6,352 nucleotides of DNA, from contig UQEW01000091.1 in the NCBI GenBank assembly GCA_900540145.1, forward strand, positions 1 through 6,352. The letters run 5' to 3'. This document shows positions 1 to 5,633 of the stretch, one piece after another. The notes beneath the pieces are model-generated. The model was given only the letters and a program-made list of their open reading frames with translations, had not been told where the DNA came from and made no database searches. Each line of letters opens with the position of its first letter. The stretch's first letter is position 1. Position numbers and translations under genes: made by a program. Source of the DNA: an uncultured Eubacteriales bacterium (lineage in GTDB: Bacteria; Bacillota; Clostridia; Peptostreptococcales; Anaerovoracaceae).

Positions 1-114
1 TTATGGGTTGCCCAGCCCGCTGCCTGGTATGACTTATTCAATGCAACAGAAAAATTACAACTTGCTGTAGCGAGCTGTACCAATGTCTTTGTAATACTTA
101 TCCGGAAAATGTGA
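1..114 (+). other. Open frame at left edge, possibly the 3' end of an upstream gene
   Basis: Frame 1 is open from the first base of the window to a TGA at 112-114, giving 37 residues that begin LWVAQPAAWYDLF and end VFVILIRKM. The start would lie outside the window. The first 40 bases are richer in GC than what follows, which would fit the tail of a real gene running into an AT-rich intergenic region. The mixture of hydrophobic and aromatic residues would allow the end of a membrane protein, but I do not recognise a family. The opposite strand is also open across the same bases, so the frame alone is weak evidence. It could equally be non-coding or decayed DNA. Confidence 0.22.
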
Positions 115-441
115 TACAAAGTATATGGGAATATTTGAAAAATTATATTATATGAGCATTGGTGGATATATTGATTTCTGCATGATAGTTCGTACCTCCT
201 AAATGTTGTCTTTTTTTGAAGTAATCGCAAAATTATACAACATGCCTTAAAAAAGTAGGGGGTATATTGAAGGTTTGTGCATGTGATCGCAGCACTTCCG
301 GCGACTCTGTATCTATTATATGGTCTGTGTTTTGTCCTTTTACGACAAAACAAGGCAATATTCGACCAATTTTGCGGACTAATAATCTTTGGAAAAGCTG
401 ATATATCGCCAAGCCTTCAAACAGCCCTTATTATAAAAAAG
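115..441. other. AT-rich intergenic stretch with no supported gene
   Basis: I find no recognisable gene here. A GTG-started frame (277-495, or from GTG 283) has a GAAGG ribosome-site-like sequence at 269-273 and one hydrophobic stretch near its start (ALPATLYLLYGLCFVLL). Its C-terminal half runs through a perfect inverted repeat, and it resembles nothing I know, so I do not call it a gene. An ATGTTGT/ACAACAT inverted pair lies at 203-209 and 237-243. The sequence at 255-267 (GTAGGGGGTATAT) is nearly the reverse complement of 505-517, with 12 of 13 positions matching. Confidence 0.5.
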
Positions 442-488
442 AAAATGTTGTACAAAATCCCGACAAACCGAATTTTGTACAACATTTT
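442..488. repeat. Perfect 17-bp inverted repeat with 13-nt loop
   Basis: AAAATGTTGTACAAAAT (442-458) is exactly reverse-complementary to 472-488, with 13 bases between. Each arm contains the self-complementary octamer TTGTACAA. The right arm ends in a run of T (485-489), so as RNA this could act as a terminator, although the stem is AT-rich. As DNA it could be a binding site for a dimeric protein or the end of a mobile element. The core pair ATGTTGT/ACAACAT recurs at 203-243 with the same outer spacing of 41 bp. Confidence 0.75.
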
Positions 489-517
489 TCGGTAAAATCC
501 GTTTATATACCCCATAC

Positions 518-566
518 CCGTATATAGCTGAATCATAAATCCCGGATTTGTGATTTAAATATACGG
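518..566 (+). other. Long imperfect stem-loop, candidate structured RNA
   Basis: CCGTATAT (518-525) pairs with ATATACGG (559-566). After an internal loop of 5 and 3 bases, 531-541 pairs with 545-555 over 11 positions, with a single U-G wobble (536/550) and a 3-base loop. The structure lies just upstream of an intrinsic terminator (576-612), so the two together look like the 3' part of a terminated transcript. That transcript could be a small RNA or the trailer of an upstream gene. I could not match it to a riboswitch class I know: purine, SAM, preQ1, fluoride and guanidine cores are not visible. Confidence 0.45.
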
Positions 567-575
567 AGCACGTTT

Positions 576-612
576 AGCCCTATGCAAATAAAAGGTATAG
601 GGCTTTTCTTTT
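576..612 (+). terminator. Intrinsic terminator upstream of the nfo promoter
   Basis: AGCCCTATGC (576-585) pairs with GTATAGGGCT (595-604) over 10 positions, one of them G-U, with a 9-base loop. The run TTTTCTTTT (604-612) follows directly. It would end transcription entering from the left. It adjoins the promoter at 611-639, so the nfo cluster starts as a separate unit. There is little A-rich sequence on the 5' side, so I expect it to act mainly on the plus strand. Confidence 0.8.
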
Positions 613-639
613 GCCTGAGATTGAGTTATGTGTTATAAT
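611..639 (+). promoter_or_regulatory. Extended -10 sigma-A promoter, probably for the nfo cluster
   Basis: TTGCCT (611-616, four of six consensus -35 bases) is followed after exactly 17 bp by a perfect TATAAT (634-639). A TG one base upstream (631-632) makes an extended -10. Transcription should start near 645-647, leaving a leader of about 315 nt before nfo. The -35 overlaps the last T residues of the preceding terminator. The TATAAT is also the first part of the three-fold repeat that follows. Copies 2 and 3 have TATAAT as well, but no properly spaced -35 and no TG. Confidence 0.68.
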
Positions 640-884
640 GAACGCGATAGATTATGTAGGTATCGCAAAGAGGAAGCGTCCATTGAACCGCCGTGACAGA
701 CCTGAGCGCGGTATAATGAACGCGATAGATTATATAATTTGCCGCTAAGGCGGCAAAGGCGAGAGGAAGCGTTCATTGAAACGCTTTGGCAGACTTGACC
801 GCGGTATAATGAACGCAACAGATCATGTAGGCGTTGCCGAGCGAAAGCGTTCATTGAACCGCTCACCGGGCTTAACCGTGTTGC
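634..884. repeat. Three tandem stem-loop repeat units in the nfo leader
   Basis: Three copies of one unit start at 634, 712 and 805 (periods 78 and 93 bp). Each opens with TATAATGAACGC and contains the arms AATGAACGC and GCGTTCATT, at 637-645/676-684 (one mismatch), 715-723/769-777 and 808-816/847-855. A linker beginning GAACCGC or GAAACGC and carrying a CAGAC-like core follows. An inner stem is GCGAT/ATCGC in unit 1 (644-648/662-666) and GCAAC/GTTGC in unit 3 (815-819/833-837). The two differ at two base pairs, with both partners changed. Unit 2 has instead an 8-bp hairpin, TTTGCCGC/GCGGCAAA (738-745/750-757). The block is visibly richer in GC than its flanks. Direct repeats with varied interiors and no constant spacer rule out a CRISPR. 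I do not recognise the family. It could be a REP/MITE-like DNA element or a structured RNA leader. Confidence 0.85.
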
Positions 885-960
885 AACCAACGCGAAGCAG
901 CAGAGCAGAATTTTACAAGACTGAAATATCAGAGAATATATAAGGAGACAGATAATAAAT

Positions 961-1794
961 ATGATTTATTTAGGTTGTCATTTGACCTCTTCCAAGGGAT
1001 TTGAAAATATGGCAAAAGAGGCCGTTTCCATCAACGCCGATACTTTGCAATTTTTCACGAGGAATCCCAGAGGAGGCAGAGCCAAAGCTATAGACCAAAA
1101 AGATGCTGAGCGGTTTCTCAATATGAAAGAACAGCATAATTTCGGAAAGGTAATAGCTCACGCTCCGTACACACTCAACCCATGTTCAAAAGAACAGAAA
1201 ACCAGAGAATTTGCATATATGACCATGCAAGACGACTTACAGCGCATGGAGTACATTCCGGGCAATTATTATAATTTCCATCCCGGAAGCCACGTCGGGC
1301 AGGGCACTGAAGTCGGAATTGAAATGATAAGCCGTACTTTGAACGATATCATCACTGAAGAGCAGACTACCGTAGTGCTGCTGGAAACTATGGCAGGCAA
1401 AGGCAGCGAGATCGGAGGCCGTTTTGAAGAACTCAAGGCGATTATCGACAAGGTCGCTTTGCAAGAAAAAATAGGCGTTTGTATGGATACTTGTCATGTC
1501 CACGATGCAGGATATGATATTGTAAACGATCTGGACGGAGTGCTGGATGAATTCGACAAGATAATAGGCCTGAAGTATCTGAAAGCGATTCATATAAATG
1601 ACAGCAAAAATCCGTGCGGCGCGCATAAAGACAGACACGAAGTTATAGGAAAAGGATATATCGGGAAAGATACTTTCAAGAAAATTTTGACTCATCCCAA
1701 GCTGCAAGGCCTTCCTTTTGTGCTGGAAACACCGCAGGAAAATCTTGCAGGCTATGGAGAAGAAATAAAAATGCTCAGGGAGATGATAATATGA
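961..1794 (+). CDS. nfo: Endonuclease IV (AP endonuclease, DNA repair)
   Basis: This 277-residue protein has close to the full length of the family (E. coli Nfo has 285). Endonuclease IV cuts the DNA backbone 5' of abasic sites and removes 3'-blocking groups in base excision repair, using three zinc ions in a TIM barrel. All nine expected metal ligands can be placed: H67 (AHAPY), H107 (NFHPGSH), E142 (LLETMAG), D176 and H179 (CMDTCHVHDAGYD), H211 (HINDSK), D224 and H226 (KDRHE), and E256 (VLETP). The N-terminus MIYLGCHLTSSKGF is typical and supports ATG 961. AAGGAG at 942-947 lies 13 nt upstream, a rather long spacing. The gene is first in a packed cluster, and its TGA overlaps the buk start. 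Upstream lie an extended -10 promoter and a long repeat-filled leader, so regulation through the leader is possible but unproven. Confidence 0.97.
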   Translation: MIYLGCHLTSSKGFENMAKEAVSINADTLQFFTRNPRGGRAKAIDQKDAERFLNMKEQHNFGKVIAHAPYTLNPCSKEQKTREFAYMTMQDDLQRMEYIPGNYYNFHPGSHVGQGTEVGIEMISRTLNDIITEEQTTVVLLETMAGKGSEIGGRFEELKAIIDKVALQEKIGVCMDTCHVHDAGYDIVNDLDGVLDEFDKIIGLKYLKAIHINDSKNPCGAHKDRHEVIGKGYIGKDTFKKILTHPKLQGLPFVLETPQENLAGYGEEIKMLREMII

Positions 1795-2870
1795 GTAACG
1801 TTATGAACGATGCAATGGAAGTTTTAACAATCAATCCGGGATCAACTACCACTAAAATTGCCGTTTTCCGAGGCGAAAACAAGCTCTTTGCTAAAAATAT
1901 CAGCCACGATCCGGCGGAGCTTGCTGAGATGGGCGACATCTTCGGTCAGATGGATTACAGAGAGAAACTCATAAGAGAGGTTTTGGCAGAAGAAAAGTAC
2001 GACATAAAGAACCTTGACGCCGTAGTAGGAAGAGGCGGTATGATCATAGGTCTCCATGGCGGTGGATACAGAGTAACGCCGGAATTATGCCAGGCTATGA
2101 GAAACCCTGAAAATCCACCTCACGCTTCCAGCATGGGCGCTGAATTGGCATATAAGATAGCTGAGCCCCTGGGTGTTCCATCGTTTATTTACGATTCTAC
2201 TATGGGATGTGAGCTGATGCCTATCGCAAAGATTTCCGGCCTTGCCGAGCTGGAGAGATACGGATGCTGCCACCTGCTCAACTCCAAGGCTCAGGCCATA
2301 AGATATGCAAAATCCATCGGGAAAGAATACAAGGATTTGGAACTTATCATAGCCCACATGGGAGGAGGCATAACTGTAAGCGCACATCACCAAGGCAAAG
2401 TTATAGATGTATCCGGTTATGATGACGGACCGATGTCTCCTGAGAGAACCGGAGGCATACCTCTGATACTCTGGACTAAGCTTTGCTTCTCCGGGAAATA
2501 TACGGAAAAGCAGGTTGAAAAGCTAATCAGCGGTCAGGGCGGCATCATGTCATACCTTGGCACTACTGACTGTATCAAGGTTGAGCAAAGAATAAAGGAA
2601 GGCGATGAAAAAGCAGCACAAGTATATGAGGCCATGGCTTATCAGATAGCCAAAGGCATAGCCCAGATGTCTGTTGCCCTTCAAGGAAAGATAGACGCCA
2701 TCATACTTACCGGCGGTCTGGCCAATTCATCCAAGCTGTGTCAAATGATACAGAGCTACGCAGCGCATATAGGCAGCTTTGTAATAATGCCGGGAGAAGA
2801 CGAAATGGGCGCGCTGGCAGCAGGAGCGCTCAGGATATTAAAAGGCGAGGAAGAAGCGAGAATATATTAA
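1791..2870 (+). CDS. buk: Butyrate kinase (acetate/butyrate kinase superfamily)
   Basis: At 359 residues this matches the usual 350-360 of butyrate kinases. The enzyme interconverts butyryl phosphate plus ADP with butyrate plus ATP. In fermenters it makes ATP at the end of butyrate or branched-chain acid formation. Visible motifs of the ASKHA sugar-kinase/actin fold are TINPGSTTTKIAVF (13-26, phosphate 1), VVGRGG (78-83), HMGGGITVSAH (189-199, phosphate 2), DDGPMSPERTGG (211-222), LCFSGKYT (231-238), ILTGGLANS (305-313, adenosine) and PGEDEMGALAAGALR (334-348). The start overlaps the nfo stop by 4 bp (ATGA), and AGGGAG at 1777-1782 gives 8-nt spacing, so ATG 1791 is well supported and translation is probably coupled. 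No phosphotransbutyrylase gene (ptb), the usual partner, is adjacent. The true substrate could be another short-chain or branched acyl phosphate. Confidence 0.94.
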   Translation: MSNVMNDAMEVLTINPGSTTTKIAVFRGENKLFAKNISHDPAELAEMGDIFGQMDYREKLIREVLAEEKYDIKNLDAVVGRGGMIIGLHGGGYRVTPELCQAMRNPENPPHASSMGAELAYKIAEPLGVPSFIYDSTMGCELMPIAKISGLAELERYGCCHLLNSKAQAIRYAKSIGKEYKDLELIIAHMGGGITVSAHHQGKVIDVSGYDDGPMSPERTGGIPLILWTKLCFSGKYTEKQVEKLISGQGGIMSYLGTTDCIKVEQRIKEGDEKAAQVYEAMAYQIAKGIAQMSVALQGKIDAIILTGGLANSSKLCQMIQSYAAHIGSFVIMPGEDEMGALAAGALRILKGEEEARIY

Positions 2871-2895
2871 ACCCTATCTAAGGAAGGACATATAA

Positions 2896-3489
2896 ATGAA
2901 ATTTTTATTTGTAAACGCGTGTATTAGAGGCGAAGACTCGAGAACTTATCAACTTTGCAGGGACTATATAGAAAAGTTTAAAGAAGCAAAGAAAAATGAG
3001 GACTGGACTTTGGAAGAAGTCAATCTGAACGATATGGACCTTCAGCCGCTTAACAAGGAAAGGCTTGCCAACAGAGACAGATTGGCCAGGGAGAAAAAAT
3101 TTGCAGACCAAGAGTTTGACTTGGCGAGACAAATCATAGAAGCAGACCATATCTTGATAGGAGCGCCTTATTGGGACTTGGCATTTCCTGCCAAACTCAA
3201 GATATATATAGAGCGTTGCTCAGTAACGGGCCTCACTTTCATATACAGCCCGGAAGGCATACCTGAGGGCCAATGCAGAGCCAAAAGCTTAAGCTATGTG
3301 ACAACGTCCGGCAGCGCGATAAAAGATTTTAATTTCGGATATGAGTATATGAAGGGTATATGCACTCTTTTCGGCATTAAAAAAACTTATTTTGCTTCTG
3401 CGGAAGAACTGGATATAATAGGAAAAGACGTGCCTAAAATCATGGCAGAAGCGAAGGATAAAATTACCGATATAATAGATAGCCTTTAG
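2896..3489 (+). CDS. Flavodoxin-fold NAD(P)H-dependent oxidoreductase (AzoR/NQO-like)
   Basis: This 197-residue protein is of the Flavodoxin_2 type (azoreductases and NAD(P)H:quinone reductases). These cytosolic FMN enzymes pass two electrons from NAD(P)H to quinones, azo dyes or similar acceptors. The N-terminal strand MKFLFVNAC leads into a phosphate-binding loop around RGEDSRT (11-17). The segment IGAPYWDLAFPAKLKIYIER (88-107) followed by GLTFIYSPEG (112-121) matches the FMN-binding and dimer region of AzoR-like proteins. VTTSGS (135-140) sits where the second FMN loop is expected. The start is preceded by AAGGAAGGA (2880-2888) with 7-nt spacing. It lies 25 bp after buk, probably in the same operon. 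The physiological acceptor cannot be read from the sequence. Confidence 0.86.
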   Translation: MKFLFVNACIRGEDSRTYQLCRDYIEKFKEAKKNEDWTLEEVNLNDMDLQPLNKERLANRDRLAREKKFADQEFDLARQIIEADHILIGAPYWDLAFPAKLKIYIERCSVTGLTFIYSPEGIPEGQCRAKSLSYVTTSGSAIKDFNFGYEYMKGICTLFGIKKTYFASAEELDIIGKDVPKIMAEAKDKITDIIDSL

Positions 3490-3508
3490 CTGGTATATTT
3501 GAAATCCG

Positions 3509-3544
3509 CTCACTCATAATAAATTTTATGAGTGAGAAATTTTT
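3509..3544 (+). promoter_or_regulatory. Perfect 11-bp hairpin plus T-run covering a start codon
   Basis: CTCACTCATAA (3509-3519) pairs exactly with TTATGAGTGAG (3526-3536) around a 6-base loop. AAA and then TTTTT (3540-3544) follow. The ATG of the next gene (3528-3530) lies inside the 3' arm, and no clear ribosome binding site precedes it. In RNA the hairpin could hide the start codon, act as a weak internal terminator between the oxidoreductase and membrane-protein genes, or both. The three A residues between stem and T-run make it a suboptimal terminator. Confidence 0.65.
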
Positions 3545-3926
3545 CGGTGACGGAAATGAATCCGTATATATAGAAGTTTTAATTTTCATATTGGGAGGGG
3601 CAGCCTACGGCCTTTTAGAGACACTTTTCAGAGGATACACCCATTGGACAATGGTGCTTACGGGAGGAGCCTGCGTTCTTACGTTGTATCTGCTGGAGGA
3701 TTGGCTTTTATCAATGAATTTGGTAATTGCAGCTATGGCAGGAGCTGTTATAATTACCGCATACGAATTTTGCGTAGGTGTTATCGTCAATCTTAGATTG
3801 GGATGGGACGTTTGGGATTATTCGTCTCTTCCCGGTAATATCATGGGTCAAATCTGCCCTGCCTTTACATTGGCCTGGTTCGTTTTGTGCTTTGTGTTTT
3901 TGGGTATTGTAAAATTATTTTCATGA
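3528..3926 (+). CDS. Small four-helix membrane protein, PF06541 'putative ABC-transporter type IV' family
   Basis: This protein of 132 residues has about four hydrophobic segments, near 16-34, 42-60, 64-87 and 108-130. Family-like motifs are the glutamate in LLETLFRGYTHWTM (29-42), ITAYEFCVG (76-84), LGWDVWDYSSLPGN (91-104) and GQICPAF (107-113). Proteins of this type are common in Firmicutes. The family name mentions ABC transport, but no function is established to my knowledge and no ATPase gene is adjacent. ATG 3528 is the only standard start in a frame open from 3483, and the hydrophobic domain begins soon after it. No good Shine-Dalgarno sequence is seen and the start is inside a hairpin, so expression is probably low, coupled or regulated. 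The pgm-like gene begins 10 bp after its stop. Confidence 0.8.
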   Translation: MSEKFFGDGNESVYIEVLIFILGGAAYGLLETLFRGYTHWTMVLTGGACVLTLYLLEDWLLSMNLVIAAMAGAVIITAYEFCVGVIVNLRLGWDVWDYSSLPGNIMGQICPAFTLAWFVLCFVFLGIVKLFS

Positions 3927-3936
3927 AGGAGGCAGC

Positions 3937-5448
3937 ATGTCTACAAATTACAGCAATTTGCAAAACGGCAGTGACATAAGAGGAGTCGCTGTCGCGGGAG
4001 AAAAACCATTATCATTAGGAAAAGAAGAGGCCATAAAGCTTTCCGCAGCCTTTGGAACATGGCTTGCCTCCAAATGCCAAAAATCAGAAAAGGAGCTTAA
4101 AATTTCCGTAGGACATGACAGCAGGATTACTGCAGAGTCCCTGAAAGAGGCTGTGGGCATAGGTCTTAAAAGCCTGGGAATCACGGTGCTGGATTGCGGA
4201 CTGGCGTCCACCCCGGCCATGTTCATGTCCACTGTGTTTGAAGAATATAGGTGTGACGGAGCCATAATGATAACCGCCAGCCACCTTCCGAAAGACCGCA
4301 ACGGATTTAAATATTTCAGCAGAGAAGGCGGTCTGGACAAAGAAGACATTGCCCAAATCATAAAAATCGCTGAAGGGCTTTCCCTTGAGGAATTACAAGC
4401 TCAATACAAAGAGAAAAATGCTTTGGGCCAGGTGAAACAGGCTGGACTCATGTCTACATATGCCTCTTATCTAAGAGAAATGATAAAGAAACAAGTGGGG
4501 GGAGACAACCCGCTGGAAGGACTTAGAATTGCAGTAGACGCAGGCAACGGAGCAGGGGGCTTTTATGCTCTGGACGTTTTAAAGCCCCTTGGAGCGGACA
4601 TAACAGGCAGCCAGTTCCTTGAACCTGACGGGAATTTTCCTAATCACCAGCCCAATCCGGAAAACAAAGAAGCCATGGAATCCATATGCCGAGCTGTGAT
4701 AGAAAACAAAGCGGACTTAGGACTGATCTTCGATACGGATGTGGACCGTTCGTCGGCAGTAGACGCAAGCGGCAGAGAGATAAACAGAAACGCCATAGTT
4801 GCTATGGCGGCAGCTTTGATAGCAAAGGACTTTCCGGGTACTACGGTGGTCACCGACAGCATCACCAGCGATCAGCTGACGGAATATTTGGAAAAATGCC
4901 TCGGCCTTAAACACTTGCGTTTTAAGCGTGGCTACAAAAATGTAATAAATAAAGCCAAAGAGCTCAATCAAAACGGCGTTGACAGCCAGTTGGCCATAGA
5001 GACTTCAGGCCATGCTGCGTATAAGGAAAACTATTTCCTGGATGACGGGGCGTATTTGGCAACTAAGATAGTAATAAAGACTGCTCAGCTAAAAAAAGCA
5101 GGCGCAGGGCTCGATGTGGTTTTAAGCAGTTTGGAAGAGCCGAAAGAGGCAATTGAGAAAAGATTTTCCATAAACAGAGCAGACTTCGCGGATTACGGGC
5201 AGGAGATACTCTGCCGGCTGGAAGAGTGGGTTGAAAGAGAAGGGCAGCAGATCGGCGCATCGTTGGTTTCTCCCAACTATGAAGGAGTGAGGATAAACTT
5301 TGAAAATGAGCAGGTCAAGGGGTGGTGTCTCCTGAGAAAATCCCTTCACGACCCTAAGCTGCCTTTGAATGTGGAAGTTACTAAAGGGAGCTGCAGCGAC
5401 ATAGTGAGAGTCATAGATGAGTTCTTGGCCGATTTTGATGTCAGCTGA
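3937..5448 (+). CDS. Phosphoglucomutase/phosphomannomutase (alpha-D-phosphohexomutase)
   Basis: This four-domain phosphohexomutase of 503 residues moves phosphate between C1 and C6 of glucose or mannose, supplying precursors for cell-surface sugars or glycogen. The active-site loop TASHLPKDRNGFKYF (113-127) carries the phosphoserine at S115. The Mg-binding loop is DTDVDRS (266-272), and the sugar-binding loop is ETSGHAAYKENYFLDDGA (355-372). In domain 4 the usual phosphate-binding RxSGTEP is replaced by LRKSLHDPKLPLNVEV (466-481). I recall this RxSLHDPxxPLN form from a bacterial/plant PGM-like subfamily, so I read it as a subfamily trait rather than damage. AAGGAGG (3926-3932) overlaps the previous stop and lies 4 nt before ATG 3937. 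Glucose or mannose preference cannot be told from the sequence. It appears to be the last gene of the cluster, since a terminator follows. Confidence 0.93.
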   Translation: MSTNYSNLQNGSDIRGVAVAGEKPLSLGKEEAIKLSAAFGTWLASKCQKSEKELKISVGHDSRITAESLKEAVGIGLKSLGITVLDCGLASTPAMFMSTVFEEYRCDGAIMITASHLPKDRNGFKYFSREGGLDKEDIAQIIKIAEGLSLEELQAQYKEKNALGQVKQAGLMSTYASYLREMIKKQVGGDNPLEGLRIAVDAGNGAGGFYALDVLKPLGADITGSQFLEPDGNFPNHQPNPENKEAMESICRAVIENKADLGLIFDTDVDRSSAVDASGREINRNAIVAMAAALIAKDFPGTTVVTDSITSDQLTEYLEKCLGLKHLRFKRGYKNVINKAKELNQNGVDSQLAIETSGHAAYKENYFLDDGAYLATKIVIKTAQLKKAGAGLDVVLSSLEEPKEAIEKRFSINRADFADYGQEILCRLEEWVEREGQQIGASLVSPNYEGVRINFENEQVKGWCLLRKSLHDPKLPLNVEVTKGSCSDIVRVIDEFLADFDVS

Positions 5449-5514
5449 TGATTTGGCCGGTTCGAGCTGGATGGGAGCGGCTTGGGAGGGATGGGGTTAG
5501 TCTGAGACGACCTG

Positions 5515-5541
5515 GTTTTCGAGACCGAAAGCACGTTTTTT
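5515..5541 (+). terminator. Probable intrinsic terminator after the mutase gene
   Basis: GTTTTCG (5515-5521) pairs with CGAAAGC (5526-5532) around an AGAC tetraloop, with one U-G pair. ACG and then six T residues (5536-5541) follow. The stem is short and the T-run is separated from it by three bases, so efficiency may be moderate. Its place, 67 bp after the mutase stop and 33 bp before the next -35, supports the role. Confidence 0.6.
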
Positions 5542-5561
5542 CACTAATATTTCACTAATAT
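5540..5561. repeat. Exact tandem 11-bp repeat upstream of the metN promoter
   Basis: TTCACTAATAT occurs twice back to back (5540-5550 and 5551-5561). The second copy ends 12 bp before the -35 hexamer at 5574. Eleven base pairs is close to one helical turn, so both copies face the same side of the DNA, as in a direct-repeat operator. I do not know a regulator with this site, and the first copy overlaps the last T residues of the terminator, so it may be chance. Confidence 0.55.
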
Positions 5562-5573
5562 GGAAAAAAAGTA

Positions 5574-5602
5574 TTGACAGCAAATTGATGTTGGAGTATG
5601 GT
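5574..5602 (+). promoter_or_regulatory. Promoter of the leader-metN transcript
   Basis: A perfect -35 TTGACA (5574-5579) is followed after 17 bp by TATGGT (5597-5602), which matches four of the six -10 bases. A better-looking TATAAG at 5603-5608 would need a 23-bp spacer and is less likely. An A-run (5564-5570) just upstream of the -35 could serve as an UP-like element. Transcription would start near 5609, only about 12 nt before the ribosome binding site of the leader open frame. Confidence 0.62.
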
Positions 5603-5633
5603 TATAAGTAGTTTTGAGGAAAGGAGACTCGTT

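Noticed and set aside
148..199. Minus-strand AGGAGGT (193-199) with an ATG (183-181) 10 nt downstream
   Set aside because: The frame stops after 11 codons (MQKSIYPPMLI), and no terminator or partner gene supports a leader role.
277..495. 72-residue plus-strand frame with a GTG start and one hydrophobic segment
   Set aside because: Its second half runs through the perfect inverted repeat at 442-488, there is no recognisable family, and the ribosome-site match (GAAGG) is weak. A small membrane peptide cannot be excluded but is not supported.
634..884. CRISPR array
   Set aside because: Only three units with unequal periods (78 and 93), similarity extending through the supposed spacers, and no cas genes nearby.
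633..890. 85-residue minus-strand frame across the repeat block
   Set aside because: It starts at TTG with no ribosome site and is open only because the repeat periods are divisible by three. Its peptide repeats mirror the DNA repeats, which are better explained by base pairing.
1237..1707. 156-residue minus-strand frame inside nfo, and similar antisense frames inside buk and the mutase
   Set aside because: They are shadows of clearly recognised plus-strand genes whose catalytic residues are all in place.
4686..4910. 74-residue plus-strand frame in another frame within the mutase gene
   Set aside because: It overlaps the metal-binding loop of an intact 503-residue mutase and has no independent ribosome site or recognisable domain.
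5337..5400. Loss of the usual RxSGTEP phosphate-binding motif in the mutase as a sign of inactivation
   Set aside because: The replacement RKSLHDPKLPLN looks like the form kept in a distinct PGM-like subfamily, and the serine, metal and sugar loops are intact.
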